Assembly (NCBI RefSeq): GCF_000472445.1
Contig: NZ_AXAJ01000012.1
Coordinates: forward strand, 124,001 to 188,000
Length of the DNA stretch: 64,000 bases
Direction of reading: 5' to 3'
Source of the DNA: Burkholderia sp. WSM2230
GTDB taxonomy: Bacteria > Pseudomonadota > Gammaproteobacteria > Burkholderiales > Burkholderiaceae
The notes beneath the pieces are model-generated. The model had not been told where the DNA came from. It worked only from the letters and a program-made list of their open reading frames with translations, and did no database searches. A program made the translations under genes and the position numbers. Numbering within the stretch: position 1 is the stretch's first letter; every line of letters starts with the position of its first letter. Positions 1 through 9,628 of the stretch are shown here, piece after piece.

Positions 1-223
1 CGAGGTCGGCGCGCAACGCGTCGAGATAATCGTTCTCGGGGAACGTCTCGCCTTTCCATTCGTGCGAGTTGAAATCGCAGTACGGACACTTGCGCACGCA
101 CCACGGAAAATGCACATACAGCGAGAGCGGCGGCAGCGAGGTCAGCCGGATGCTGCCCGGCGACGTAAAAGCCTTGATGACGCCGTTGCCGACATCGGCG
201 GGCGCCGGCTTGATCGGAATCAC
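1..223 (-). CDS. hemW: HemW, radical SAM heme chaperone (N-terminal part, runs off the left edge)
   Basis: The minus strand from a GTG at 223 reads an open frame to the window edge, giving about 74 residues. It contains the radical SAM cluster motif CVRKCPYC (CxxxCxxC) after the string LYVHFPWC, followed by DFNSHEW, which is typical of HemW, the protein formerly called oxygen-independent coproporphyrinogen oxidase-like. HemW binds heme and a 4Fe-4S cluster and delivers heme to respiratory enzymes. The GTG start overlaps the rdgB stop (GTGA), so the gene is translationally coupled to rdgB; the rdgB-hemW order is common in beta-proteobacteria. The C-terminal part lies outside the window. The start is inferred from the overlap, since no ATG lies close by in frame. 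Confidence 0.9.
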   Translation of the reverse strand, partial: MIPIKPAPADVGNGVIKAFTSPGSIRLTSLPPLSLYVHFPWCVRKCPYCDFNSHEWKGETFPENDYLDALRADL

Positions 224-859
224 GCTTCCTCCGCCAGGCGCGCGAGCAGTTGGCGCAATGCAATGGCGCGATGACTGCTGGCATTTTTCACCGCCGGTTC
301 GAGCTGCGCGGCGCTCGCGTTCAGCGAGGGTAGAAAGAAGTACGGGTCGTAACCGAAGCCATGCGAGCCGCGCGGCGCATCCAGAATCTCGCCATGCCAG
401 CGGCCTTCGGCGATGAGCGGCTCGGGGTCGTCTGCGTGACGCACGAGCGCGAGCACACAGTAGTAATACGCGCGGCGGTCGGTTTCGCCTTGCAGCGCCG
501 AAACCAGCCGCGCGTTGTTGGCCGCGTCGCTTTTCTCGCCGCCGGCGAGTTGCGCGTAGCGTGCCGAATAAACGCCGGGTGCGCCGCGCAGCGCACGTAC
601 ACAGAGACCGGAGTCGTCGGCGAGGGCGGGCAGGCCGGTGAGCCTCGCGGCATGACGTGCCTTCGTCAAAGCGTTTTCAACGAACGTGGGATGCGGCTCC
701 TCCGCCTCCGGCACGCCGAGTTCGCCCTGCGCAATCAATTCGATGCCAGCCGCGCCGAGGAGCGCCGCAAATTCGCGCAGCTTGCCCGCGTTGTTGGACG
801 CGAGCACGACCTTGTTCAACGGCGAGCCCGACGCCGGGTCGCCATGGCCTTTACGAACG

Positions 860-867
<8 letters not shown>
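220..867 (-). CDS. rdgB: RdgB/HAM1 family XTP/dITP diphosphatase
   Basis: This 215-residue protein removes non-canonical purine nucleotides (dITP, dXTP, ITP, XTP) from the cytoplasmic pool by hydrolysing them to the monophosphate. Diagnostic strings are LASNNAGKLREF near residue 22, the metal-binding region ALADDSGL, the substrate loop GFGYDPYF and the C-terminal SHRAIALRQL. The N-terminus is about 15 residues longer than in E. coli RdgB, and a later start is possible. The start overlaps the end of rph by 8 bases and the stop overlaps the hemW start, giving an rph-rdgB-hemW operon. Confidence 0.96.
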
Positions 868-1600
<733 letters not shown>

Positions 1601-1820
1601 AGTGGATTCGGTCAGGAGGAAAGCGGGAGGGAAAGCAGGATTTTACAGCCGATCGAAGCACGCATGCGTCCGGCGGTTGGCCGCGTCGGCCGTGGCTCTG
1701 CAAGGGGTCCCATCGCCAAAAATGGGATAATGCCTGTTCACCGCCTCGCGTCTCGTACACGCCGGGCGATTCGACTCTTCGGCCGGCGCCTCGCGCGCGG
1801 CCACAATCGCGAGAAATACG

Positions 1821-2744
1821 ATGATCTACAGCATGACTGGCTATGCGAGCGCCACGCGCGAACTCGTCGCGGCTTCGGGCACAGGCGGCGTGAGCGTGTC
1901 GGTCGAACTGCGCACGGTGAACTCGCGCTTTCTCGACCTGAACTTCCGCATGCCCGAAGACGTGCGCGTGTGCGAACCCACGTTGCGCGAAATGCTGATG
2001 AACAAGCTCTCGCGCGGCAAGGTGGATATTCGGATCAATCTGCAGCGCAGCGAACAGACGGCGAACGCGGGTTCGATCAATCATGACGCGCTGACTCAAC
2101 TGGCGCTGCTCGAGCGCACGGTGCTCGCAACCTTTCCGGAAGCCGGGCGTTTGCGCTCCGGCGAAATTCTGCGCTGGCCGGGCGTGCTGGCGGAGACGGG
2201 CGTAGCACCCGACGTGTTGCGCGATGCGGTGCTCGCGTGCGGCAAACAGGCGATCGCCGATCTGATCGACGTGCGTGCCCGCGAAGGCGCGCAGCTTGCA
2301 AACATGCTGCTCGCCAACGTGACCGAGATGGAAGCGATCGTCACCAAGATCACGCCGCTCGTGCCGGAGCTGATCTCGAAGCATCAGCAGAAGATTGTCG
2401 AACGTTTGCAGGAAGCGCTCGGCATTGCCGCGCCTGATACCGCTGCGACCATCGTGTCGCGCGAGGAGATCAACGAGCGGATTCGCCAGGAAGTCACGAT
2501 GTACGGCATCCGCATCGACATCGCCGAAGAGCTGTCGCGCCTCACGGCTCACCTGAACGAAACGCGTCACGTGATCCAGAAGGGCGGCAAGGTCGGCAAG
2601 CGGCTCGACTTCATGATGCAGGAGCTCAATCGCGAGGCGAACACGCTCGGCTCGAAGGCGGCGGCGAAGGAACTGGCGGATTCGTCGATGACGCTGAAGC
2701 TGCTCATCGAACAGATGCGCGAGCAGGTACAGAATCTGGAATAA
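1821..2744 (+). CDS. yicC: YicC/YloC family endoribonuclease
   Basis: The 307-residue product begins MIYSMTGYASA, the hallmark of the YicC family, and ends with the DUF1732 C-terminal block with RLDFMMQELNREANTLGSKA. Members form hexamers and act as RNA endonucleases; E. coli YicC promotes decay of the small RNA RyhB. The N-terminal half carries VNSRFLDLNFRMP, also conserved. It sits 17 bp upstream of gmk, as in many beta- and alpha-proteobacteria, which suggests co-transcription. The assignment is by motif recognition. Confidence 0.94.
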   Translation: MIYSMTGYASATRELVAASGTGGVSVSVELRTVNSRFLDLNFRMPEDVRVCEPTLREMLMNKLSRGKVDIRINLQRSEQTANAGSINHDALTQLALLERTVLATFPEAGRLRSGEILRWPGVLAETGVAPDVLRDAVLACGKQAIADLIDVRAREGAQLANMLLANVTEMEAIVTKITPLVPELISKHQQKIVERLQEALGIAAPDTAATIVSREEINERIRQEVTMYGIRIDIAEELSRLTAHLNETRHVIQKGGKVGKRLDFMMQELNREANTLGSKAAAKELADSSMTLKLLIEQMREQVQNLE

Positions 2745-2761
2745 GGCTGGAGCATCACAAC

Positions 2762-3445
2762 ATGACCGATCACCACACACGCGAAAGCGGCGCGCCGCGC
2801 AACCCGTATGCCGGCGCCTATCCCGGCAACCTGTTCATGGTCGTCGCGCCTTCGGGCGCGGGCAAGTCGACGCTCGTGAATGCGCTGCTCGCGAGCGACG
2901 ACGCAATCCGTCTGTCGATCTCGTACACGACGCGCCCGCCGCGTCCGAAAGAGCAGGACGGCGAGCATTATCACTTCACCACCGTCGACGATTTCATGAA
3001 GCGGCACGACGCGGGCGAGTTTCTCGAAAGCGCGGAAGTGCACGGCAACTACTACGGCACGTCGCGCTTGTGGATCGAGGAGCAGATGAAAAGCGGCCAT
3101 GACGTGCTGCTAGAAATCGACTGGCAGGGCGCGCAGCAGGTGAAGAAGCAGTTTCATAACGCGGTCGAGATTTTCATTCTGCCGCCGTCGCTCGAAGCGC
3201 TCGAAGAGCGTCTGAAAAAGCGCGGCCAGGACGAGCCGAATGTGATCACGCGGCGCCTGCTCGCGGCCGGCAGCGAGATGGCGCATGCGGCCGAAGCGGA
3301 GTACGTGGTGATCAACGAGAACTTCGATCGCGCGCTTGGCGAACTGCAGTGTCTCGTGGCCGCGACGCGTTCGCGCTTCGCCTCGCAATACGCGCGTCAT
3401 ACGCAGCTTTTCGTGCAACTCGGCATTCACCTTCCGCACCCCTGA
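2762..3445 (+). CDS. gmk: Guanylate kinase
   Basis: This 227-residue cytoplasmic enzyme phosphorylates GMP to GDP. The P-loop APSGAGKST is near residue 31, followed by the GMP-binding block SISYTTRPPRPKEQDGEHY and the lid/metal region LLEIDWQGAQQV. An N-terminal extension of about 20 residues (MTDHHTRESGAPRNP and on) precedes the core, as often in Burkholderia. It lies between yicC and rpoZ, and guanine nucleotide supply is linked functionally to the downstream (p)ppGpp enzyme SpoT. Confidence 0.97.
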   Translation: MTDHHTRESGAPRNPYAGAYPGNLFMVVAPSGAGKSTLVNALLASDDAIRLSISYTTRPPRPKEQDGEHYHFTTVDDFMKRHDAGEFLESAEVHGNYYGTSRLWIEEQMKSGHDVLLEIDWQGAQQVKKQFHNAVEIFILPPSLEALEERLKKRGQDEPNVITRRLLAAGSEMAHAAEAEYVVINENFDRALGELQCLVAATRSRFASQYARHTQLFVQLGIHLPHP

Positions 3446-3505
3446 GCGCGGCGGCGATTCGAGCACATAAGGTAGAATAAGCAACATACTGAGAAGGAAC
3501 CCAAC

Positions 3506-3709
3506 ATGGCCCGCATTACCGTCGAAGACTGTCTCAAACAGATCCCGAATCGTTTCGAACTCGCGCTTGCCGCGACGTATCGCGCGCGTCAGCTCGCTCA
3601 AGGCCACACGCCGAAGATCGAAAGCCGCGACAAGCCCACGGTCGTCGCGCTGCGCGAAATCGCGGCCGGCCAGGTCGGTGTCGAAATGCTGAAGAAGGTG
3701 CCGGTCTAA
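3506..3709 (+). CDS. rpoZ: RNA polymerase omega subunit
   Basis: The 67-residue protein ([23 protein letters not shown]...) is the omega subunit that helps fold the beta-prime subunit and contributes to the ppGpp site. The [11 protein letters not shown] region is conserved. A strong ribosome site GAGAAGGAA lies 8 bases before the ATG. The gene sits between gmk and spoT, the same order as in E. coli. A weak -10-like TAGAAT at 3473-3478 may serve as a private promoter. Confidence 0.97.
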
Positions 3710-3816
3710 GGCGCTGGTTTCGTTTTTTGTTTTTCGTTTTCGATTGCCCGCATTTGCAGCACTAGCTGCATCAACGTGCAGACTGGCGTCTACTTCCAAC
3801 CGCTACGGAGGCGAAC

Positions 3817-6177
3817 ATGAGTACCACCCCGCCCACCGCCACGGAAGCGGAGCACGACGCCGATTCGCCTTCGTCTGCACGCAAATACATCGACGCGGTC
3901 CTCGAACAGTCGTTTCGCCATCTGTTCGGGCCGACCGCCACGCCGGAGCAGCCGCGCCGGCATGACGTCGTTTCCATCGCCAAGCTGACCTCCGCCTTGT
4001 CCGGCTATCTGCAGCCGGAAGAGATCAAGCAGGTGAAGGCGGCTTTCCATTTCAGCGACGAAGCTCACCTCGGCCAATATCGGCAGAGCGGCGAGCCCTA
4101 CATCACGCATCCGGTTGCCGTCGCGGAAATCTGCGCTGGCTGGAATCTGGACGGCCAGGCGATCATGGCCGCGCTGCTGCATGACGTGATGGAAGACCAG
4201 GGCGTGACCAAGGCCGAGCTCGCCGAGCGTTTCGGCGCGAAGGTCGCGGAACTGGTCGACGGCTTGTCGAAGCTCGACAAGATGGAGTTCCGCAATCGCG
4301 AGGAAGCGCAGGCGGAGAACTTCCGCAAGATGCTGCTCGCCATGGCGCGCGACGTCCGCGTGATTCTGGTCAAGCTTGCCGACCGGCTGCACAACATGCG
4401 CACGCTCGGCGCGGTGCCGCCGGAAAAGCGCCGCCGCGTGGCGCGCGAAACGCTGGACATTTACGCGCCGATTGCACACCGGCTCGGGTTGAACAATACG
4501 TATCGCGAGTTGCAGGATCTGAGCTTCGCGAACTTCAATCCGCACCGGTATGCCACGCTCGAAAAAGCCGTCAAGGCCGCGCGCGGCAACCGGCGCGAAG
4601 TGGTCGGCAAAATCCTGGAGTCGGTGCAGCGCGCGATTGCCGACGCTAAGATCGACGCCGAGGTCACCGGCCGCGAGAAAACCATCTTCAGCATCTACAA
4701 GAAGATGCGCGACAAGCAGTTGTCGTTCTCGCAGGTGCTCGACGTGTACGGCTTTCGTGTAGTGGTCGACAGCGCGCTCGAGTGCTACACGTGCATCGGC
4801 GCGCTGCATGCGCTCTATAAGCCGGTGCCCGGCAAGTTCAAAGACTACATCGCGATCCCGAAGGTGAACGGCTATCAGTCGCTGCACACCACGCTCGTCG
4901 GCCCGTTCGGCGCGCCGATCGAGTTTCAGGTGCGCACGCGCAAGATGCATGAAATCGCCGAAGCGGGCGTCGCCGCGCACTGGCTGTACAAGAACGGCAG
5001 CGCGGATCTGAACGACGTGCAAAAGCGCGCGCATCAGTGGCTGAAGTCGCTGCTCGACATTCAGAGCGAGGCGGGCGACTCGAGCGAATTCCTCGAACAC
5101 GTGAAGATCGATCTGTTCCCGGATGCCGTCTACGTGTTCACGCCGAAGTCGAAAATCATGGCGCTGCCGCGCGGCGCCACCGCGCTCGACTTCGCTTATT
5201 CGATCCACAGCGACCTGGGCAACCAGTGCGTCGCCGTCAAGATCAACAACGAACTGCTGCCGCTGCGTACCGAGCTGAAGAGCGGCGACATCGTCGAAGT
5301 CATCACGGCGCCGTATTCAAAGCCGAATCCCGCATGGCTCGGGTTCGTGCGCACCGGCAAGGCCCGTTCCGCGATTCGCCATTATCTGAAGACGATGCGG
5401 CTGAACGAATCGGTTCAGCTTGGTGAGCGTCTTGTCGATCAGGCATTGAAGGGTTACGGCCTCGCACTGTCGGATGTCACGCCCGAGGCCTGGGAAAAGC
5501 TCGTGCAGTGGACCGGCAACAAGAACGGCCAGGAAATCTTCGCGGACATTGGTCTTGGCCGGCGTGTCGCGGCGGTCATGGCCAAGCGCATTGAAGTGCT
5601 GATGAGCGGCCGCGATGCCGACGACGACGGCTCGCGTTCCGATGCCGGCTCGGCGCCCCATGCGCCGCCGGTCGTGATTACCGGCACAGAAGGCATGTCG
5701 GTGCAACTGTCCGCGTGCTGCCGTCCGATTCCGGGCGACAACATCATGGGCTACATCGGCATCGGTCTCGGCATGGCGATTCATACCACCGACTGCCGCG
5801 TCGCGCAGCGCATTCATCGGCGCGATCCCGCACGCTGGATCGACGTTGCGTGGGCGCCGCAACCGGGGCGTCTGTTCGACGTCGCCGTGAAGGTGCTGGT
5901 CAAGAACACCAAGGGCGTGTTCGCCCGCGTGGCCGCGGACATTACCTCAGCGGACGCCAACATCGTGCACATTGCGATGGACGAAGACCTGTCGCAGGAA
6001 TCCACAATCCTGCGCTTCGTGATCCAGGTCAGCGACCGCGTCCATCTGGCCAACGTCATGCGCCGCGTGCGTACCAATCTCGACGTCATGCGCATTGCGC
6101 GCGAACGGCCGAGCGACGACGGGCATCATCGGCACGACGGCGGCATGCGGATCGAGCGCGAACGGGCGGATTACTGA
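3817..6177 (+). CDS. spoT: Bifunctional (p)ppGpp synthetase/hydrolase (RelA/SpoT family)
   Basis: The 786-residue protein has the full Rel/Spo architecture. The HD hydrolase domain is intact, with H98 and the HD pair at 122-123 in LLHDVMED. A nucleotidyltransferase synthetase domain spans roughly residues 260-400 (YGFRVVVDS, IAIPKVNGYQSLHTT). A TGS domain lies near 430-490 (DAVYVFTPKSK, LPRGATALDFAY), followed by a conserved helical/zinc-finger-type region (QLSACCRPIPGDNI) and a C-terminal ACT domain. An intact HD motif argues for a bifunctional enzyme rather than a synthetase-only RelA. A poorly conserved N-terminal extension of about 50 residues is present. It sits 107 bp after rpoZ. Confidence 0.96.
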   Translation: MSTTPPTATEAEHDADSPSSARKYIDAVLEQSFRHLFGPTATPEQPRRHDVVSIAKLTSALSGYLQPEEIKQVKAAFHFSDEAHLGQYRQSGEPYITHPVAVAEICAGWNLDGQAIMAALLHDVMEDQGVTKAELAERFGAKVAELVDGLSKLDKMEFRNREEAQAENFRKMLLAMARDVRVILVKLADRLHNMRTLGAVPPEKRRRVARETLDIYAPIAHRLGLNNTYRELQDLSFANFNPHRYATLEKAVKAARGNRREVVGKILESVQRAIADAKIDAEVTGREKTIFSIYKKMRDKQLSFSQVLDVYGFRVVVDSALECYTCIGALHALYKPVPGKFKDYIAIPKVNGYQSLHTTLVGPFGAPIEFQVRTRKMHEIAEAGVAAHWLYKNGSADLNDVQKRAHQWLKSLLDIQSEAGDSSEFLEHVKIDLFPDAVYVFTPKSKIMALPRGATALDFAYSIHSDLGNQCVAVKINNELLPLRTELKSGDIVEVITAPYSKPNPAWLGFVRTGKARSAIRHYLKTMRLNESVQLGERLVDQALKGYGLALSDVTPEAWEKLVQWTGNKNGQEIFADIGLGRRVAAVMAKRIEVLMSGRDADDDGSRSDAGSAPHAPPVVITGTEGMSVQLSACCRPIPGDNIMGYIGIGLGMAIHTTDCRVAQRIHRRDPARWIDVAWAPQPGRLFDVAVKVLVKNTKGVFARVAADITSADANIVHIAMDEDLSQESTILRFVIQVSDRVHLANVMRRVRTNLDVMRIARERPSDDGHHRHDGGMRIERERADY

Positions 6178-6271
6178 TTTCCGGCACTCGTCTGCGGGCT
6201 AAATGTCGTTTGTTCTGTAGGAACGGACCGGCCACAGACGAGTCTCACCGGAAAACTCAGGGAGAACGCTG

Positions 6272-6763
6272 ATGAAAGTAGCTGACCTCGAAGGCCTCGC
6301 TCTGGACTATTGGGTGGCCCGCAGCCTGCACGACTTCGTGCGCGAAATCCAGTTCACCGATAGCGGCGAAACCGTCTCTATTCGCGGCAATGACCGTGGT
6401 CGTCCGTGGGACGGCCGCTTCACGCCCACTACTTCATGGGAAGCCGCCGCTGTGGTGCTCGAGCGCGCGCGTCGGCTGGAAATGCGCGAGCGCAGCGAAG
6501 ACGGTCCTGCGCAATGCGTCGCCGAGTTCGAAGGCGGTCGTGGAACGGTGGAGGGCCGCGCGGACTCGGTGCGTGTGGCGCTGCTGCGGGCGTTTGTGGA
6601 AAGCCGGTTCGGCGATAGCGTCGGCGAGATGCTGCACGAGCCGCAGATGCTGGCGGGCGACATCGCACGGCGCATCGGCGAAGCTACCGTGGGCAATACT
6701 TTCGAAGACATGCCGAGCCCGGACGGACACATCGGCGATATTCAGTCTCCGCCGCGGCCATAA
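6272..6763 (+). CDS. DUF2591 (phage NinX-like) family protein
   Basis: A 163-residue protein beginning MKVADLEGLALDYWVARSL. The N-terminal L-x-G-x-x-LDYWVA pattern and the later TSWEAAAVVLER resemble DUF2591, the family of lambdoid phage NinX. Its molecular role is unknown. There is a GGGAGAA ribosome site 7 bases upstream. It is an orphan between spoT and a tRNA pair, with no other phage genes nearby, so it is either a domesticated phage gene or a family that phages acquired from hosts. Domain recognition is from memory and only moderately sure. Confidence 0.7.
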   Translation: MKVADLEGLALDYWVARSLHDFVREIQFTDSGETVSIRGNDRGRPWDGRFTPTTSWEAAAVVLERARRLEMRERSEDGPAQCVAEFEGGRGTVEGRADSVRVALLRAFVESRFGDSVGEMLHEPQMLAGDIARRIGEATVGNTFEDMPSPDGHIGDIQSPPRP

Positions 6764-6839
6764 GTGCGGCCGGGGGCGCGCGAAGCCATCACTGCGCCGC
6801 CCAGACGCTGACCACCAGAAACGCGCCTGGAAAAACAAA

Positions 6840-6861
6840 GGGCCTTCCCACTGGAAGGCCC
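6840..6861 (-). terminator. Rho-independent terminator after tRNA-Arg copy 1
   Basis: An inverted repeat GGGCCTTCC / GGAAGGCCC lies just after the 3' end of the tRNA and is followed on the minus strand by TTTGTTTTT. Orientation fits termination of the tRNA-Arg transcript. Confidence 0.8.
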
Positions 6862-6869
6862 TTCAGAGG

Positions 6870-6946
6870 TGGTGCGGCTGGCAGGATTCGAACCCACGAC
6901 CCCTTGGTTCGTAGCCAAGTACTCTATCCAACTGAGCTACAGCCGC
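6870..6946 (-). tRNA. tRNA-Arg(ACG), copy 1, discriminator A
   Basis: The minus strand reads a complete 77-nt tRNA with encoded CCA. The acceptor stem GCGGCTG/CAGCCGC, anticodon arm CTTGG-CTACGAA-CCAAG and TpsiC arm with GTTCGAATC are perfect. The anticodon ACG is at 6910-6912; A34 is expected to be deaminated to inosine and so to read CGU, CGC and CGA. Its 73-nt body before the discriminator is identical to the second copy at 7055-7131, but base 73 is A here and G there. Confidence 0.98.
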
Positions 6947-7021
6947 ACGCGAAACAGGTGATGCAGTAATGCCGTACAACAGCGAAACTGGGTAAGACGG
7001 GCAAAACGCGGGTAAAACGTA

Positions 7022-7045
7022 AAGGCCTCCCCGGAGGGAGGCCCT
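7022..7045 (-). terminator. Hairpin terminator between the two tRNA-Arg genes
   Basis: GGCCTCCC / GGGAGGCC with a 4-nt loop lies 10 bp past the 3' end of tRNA-Arg copy 2; on the minus strand a short TTTA run follows. The T-run is weak, so it may allow read-through to copy 1 or act as a processing signal. Confidence 0.6.
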
Positions 7046-7054
7046 CGAAATAAA

Positions 7055-7131
7055 TGGCGCGGCTGGCAGGATTCGAACCCACGACCCCTTGGTTCGTAGC
7101 CAAGTACTCTATCCAACTGAGCTACAGCCGC
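7055..7131 (-). tRNA. tRNA-Arg(ACG), copy 2, discriminator G
   Basis: A second full 77-nt tRNA-Arg(ACG) with encoded CCA on the minus strand, 108 bp upstream of copy 1 in transcription order. The body is identical to copy 1; only the discriminator base differs (G instead of A). It has a perfect TATAAT box just upstream (7145-7150), so this is the promoter-proximal copy. Confidence 0.98.
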
Positions 7132-7144
7132 ACGCAGAAACGAG

Positions 7145-7150
7145 ATTATA
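7145..7150 (-). promoter_or_regulatory. -10 box (TATAAT) of the tRNA-Arg unit
   Basis: A perfect TATAAT on the minus strand lies 13 bp upstream of the mature tRNA 5' end. No good -35 is visible at 16-18 bp. The sequence after the box, TATAATCTCGTTTCT, is shared with the tRNA-Thr promoter at 14124, suggesting a common stable-RNA promoter and discriminator. Confidence 0.7.
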
Positions 7151-7251
7151 GCAAAGGTTTCAAAAAAGGGAAGGGTGTAACTGCGATTTGTCTCATTGTC
7201 ATGATCGTGTACCCTAGTGAGGCAGTCGCTTGCTGCAGCTTATGGATCATC

Positions 7252-7821
<570 letters not shown>

Positions 7822-7901
7822 TCTTTTCTCTGCGTTAGGCTTGGCTGGCTGCTTGGCTTTGCCGCGCCCCGCCCACAGCGTTTTCCACGGACAATAAAAA
7901 A

Positions 7902-7919
7902 GGCGCCGCAAGCGGCGCC
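7902..7919 (-). terminator. Terminator of the porin gene
   Basis: A perfect GGCGCCGC-AA-GCGGCGCC inverted repeat lies 28 bp after the porin stop; on the minus strand it is followed by TTTTTTATTG. Strong rho-independent structure. Confidence 0.88.
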
Positions 7920-7947
7920 TTCCGTGTTGCCAGTGTTGCCGACCGCT

Positions 7948-9093
7948 TTAGAAGCGGTGACGCAGACCTGCCGTGACGGCAACCTGCTTGTTGTTGCTCG
8001 AAGCAGCCAGACCGTTGATGTCCGCGCCAACGATCGCGTTTTCGTTGACTTGCTGGTATTCGCCTTGCAGATAGACGTCCGTGCGCTTGGACAGTGCGTA
8101 CGCCGTTTGCAGGTTGAACTGGTTCCAGTGCGGACGCGTACCGGCGAGGCTTGCACGCGTGTACGTGTACGAACCGGCGATGCTGACAGCCGGCGTCAGA
8201 GCGTAACGTGCGTTGGCTTCGAAGTTCTGGAAGTGCGCACTGCCGCCACCAAACGCGATGCCACCCGTCTGGCCAGACGCGCCTGCGCCGATGCCGGCGA
8301 GACCCGTCAGATTCGTTTGCGAGTAGACGAGACCGACAGTTGCCGGACCGAACGCGTAGTTCGCGCCCGCGCCCCAAGTTTGCTGACGGCGAGCAAAGAA
8401 GGTGTTGTCGCTCGACACCGCGCCGCCCGAGTTGAATGCCGCAGCCGCGCCGGTCGCGCCGTTGCTGTTCAATTGCAGGTAAGCTGCGCCGACGTTCAGG
8501 CCGCCCCAGTTGTACGACGCGCCCGCGCTGTAAGCGCGGTTGTTTGCGAAGCCGTCTGCCTGGTTCGAGAAGCCGTACATGCCGCCGAACTTGAGACCGC
8601 CGTAGTTGGCGCTCGTGTACTTGACCGAGTTGTTGACGCGGAACGAGTTGTTCAGGTTGTCGTTGTCGAACGGATGGGCGAACTGCGTGCCGCCGTATTG
8701 CGTGCCGGTCAGTGCCAGCGGGCCGACGAAGTCGACCACGCTGTCGTATTGACGGCCGAGCGTCACCGCGCCGAACTGCGTGCTGGACAGGCCGACGAAC
8801 GCCTGACGGCCGAATTCGCGACCGCCTTGCTTCAGCGAGCCGTCATTGATGCCGAAGCCGTTCTCCAACGTGAAGATTGCCTTCAGGCCGCCGCCGAGGT
8901 CTTCGGCGCCGCGCAAGCCCCAACGGCTGCCATTCACCGAGCCGCTGGTCTGCTGCCAGTTGCTGTGACCGTGCTGGTTGTTGGTGTAAGTGATGCCGGC
9001 GTCGATCAGGCCGTACAGCGTGACGCTGCTTTGGGCGTGCGCCGCGGTTGCAAAAACGCCCGTGAGGGCGGCGACCATAAGAGTCTTTTTCAT
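7948..9093 (-). CDS. Gram-negative trimeric porin (OmpC-type, Burkholderia family)
   Basis: The 381-residue precursor starts MKKTLMVAALTGVFATAAHAQSS, a classic signal peptide cleaved after AHA, then SVTLYGLIDAGITY, the first beta strand of Burkholderia porins. The body is rich in Gly, Asn and aromatic residues, has the PLALTGTQYGGT and SNQADGFANNRAYSAGASY style of the family, and ends in VTAGLRHRF with the terminal Phe required for outer-membrane insertion. ATG 9093 was chosen over the longer frame because the signal peptide begins there and GGAG lies 7 bases upstream. Substrate preference cannot be read from sequence. Confidence 0.95.
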   Translation of the reverse strand: MKKTLMVAALTGVFATAAHAQSSVTLYGLIDAGITYTNNQHGHSNWQQTSGSVNGSRWGLRGAEDLGGGLKAIFTLENGFGINDGSLKQGGREFGRQAFVGLSSTQFGAVTLGRQYDSVVDFVGPLALTGTQYGGTQFAHPFDNDNLNNSFRVNNSVKYTSANYGGLKFGGMYGFSNQADGFANNRAYSAGASYNWGGLNVGAAYLQLNSNGATGAAAAFNSGGAVSSDNTFFARRQQTWGAGANYAFGPATVGLVYSQTNLTGLAGIGAGASGQTGGIAFGGGSAHFQNFEANARYALTPAVSIAGSYTYTRASLAGTRPHWNQFNLQTAYALSKRTDVYLQGEYQQVNENAIVGADINGLAASSNNKQVAVTAGLRHRF

Positions 9094-9494
9094 CTTGTTA
9101 CTCCGAAAGCGAGAATTGGCAGTAAATCCTGCTTCAGAAAACCTTCGCGCGGCCGCCGCGAGACGCGTATCCACATGAAGTGCGCAAACTGGCGCTGTTT
9201 TCTGGTTACGCAAAGTGTAAAGAGAGCGCTCAATGAACGGGCGTTTCGGTTCCTGCAATAAAGTATTACGCCATCTGAAACGATAGTCGAATGCCTCGAA
9301 GCCCCGTCAGCTAACGGTTTCGGGCGTGCCGGCAAGGAATGGGAAGAAGTGTCAACGAACCGCGTTGCGAATTTACGACGCAGATGCGATGCGAAAAAGC
9401 AACAGATGTCACCTGATGTAAGGATTGTTGTTATTACTGCAACAGACGATTGTCACTTGTGGAAATAATCGGATTTGGAATTAGCAGTTATACT
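9094..9494. other. Intergenic region upstream of the porin
   Basis: About 400 bp with no convincing reading frame on either strand. It is much more AT-rich than its surroundings and should contain the porin promoter and leader on the minus strand and, near 9488, a -10-like TTATACT pointing right towards the candidate small RNA. I cannot assign exact porin promoter boxes. Confidence 0.5.
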
Positions 9495-9584
9495 GAAGTT
9501 TCTGCTTTCCGAAGCGGACTTTTTCGTTGACGAAAAAGATCTCCAAACCTTTGTCAGCGCGACTTCCCAGTCGCGCTTTTTTTC
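9495..9584 (+). ncRNA. Candidate intergenic small RNA with three hairpins and a terminator
   Basis: On the plus strand three hairpins follow each other: GCTT/AAGC near 9503-9515, CTTTTTCGT/ACGAAAAAG at 9519-9538, and GCGCGACT/AGTCGCGC at 9557-9576 followed by eight T. The last is a textbook rho-independent terminator that works only for rightward transcripts. Yet both neighbours (porin and the small gene at 9629) are on the minus strand and no plus-strand gene precedes it. A -10-like TTATACT is at 9488-9494; no good -35 was found. Inferred to be a small RNA of roughly 80-90 nt; not a family I recognise. Confidence 0.5.
9557..9584 (+). terminator. Strong rightward terminator with no upstream gene
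   Basis: Eight perfect base pairs (GCGCGACT/AGTCGCGC) with a TCCC loop, then TTTTTTTT. Read on the opposite strand there is no T-run, so it is not the terminator of the leftward gene at 9629-9883. Confidence 0.88.
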
Positions 9585-9628
9585 GCCTGCGAATTTGTTT
9601 TGTCCTTTACGAGGGCGCGTGGCGAGCA

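Noticed and set aside
7054..7251. Longer GreB start at 7054
   Set aside because: That stretch is the antisense of a tRNA-Arg gene; ATG 7252 gives the family length.
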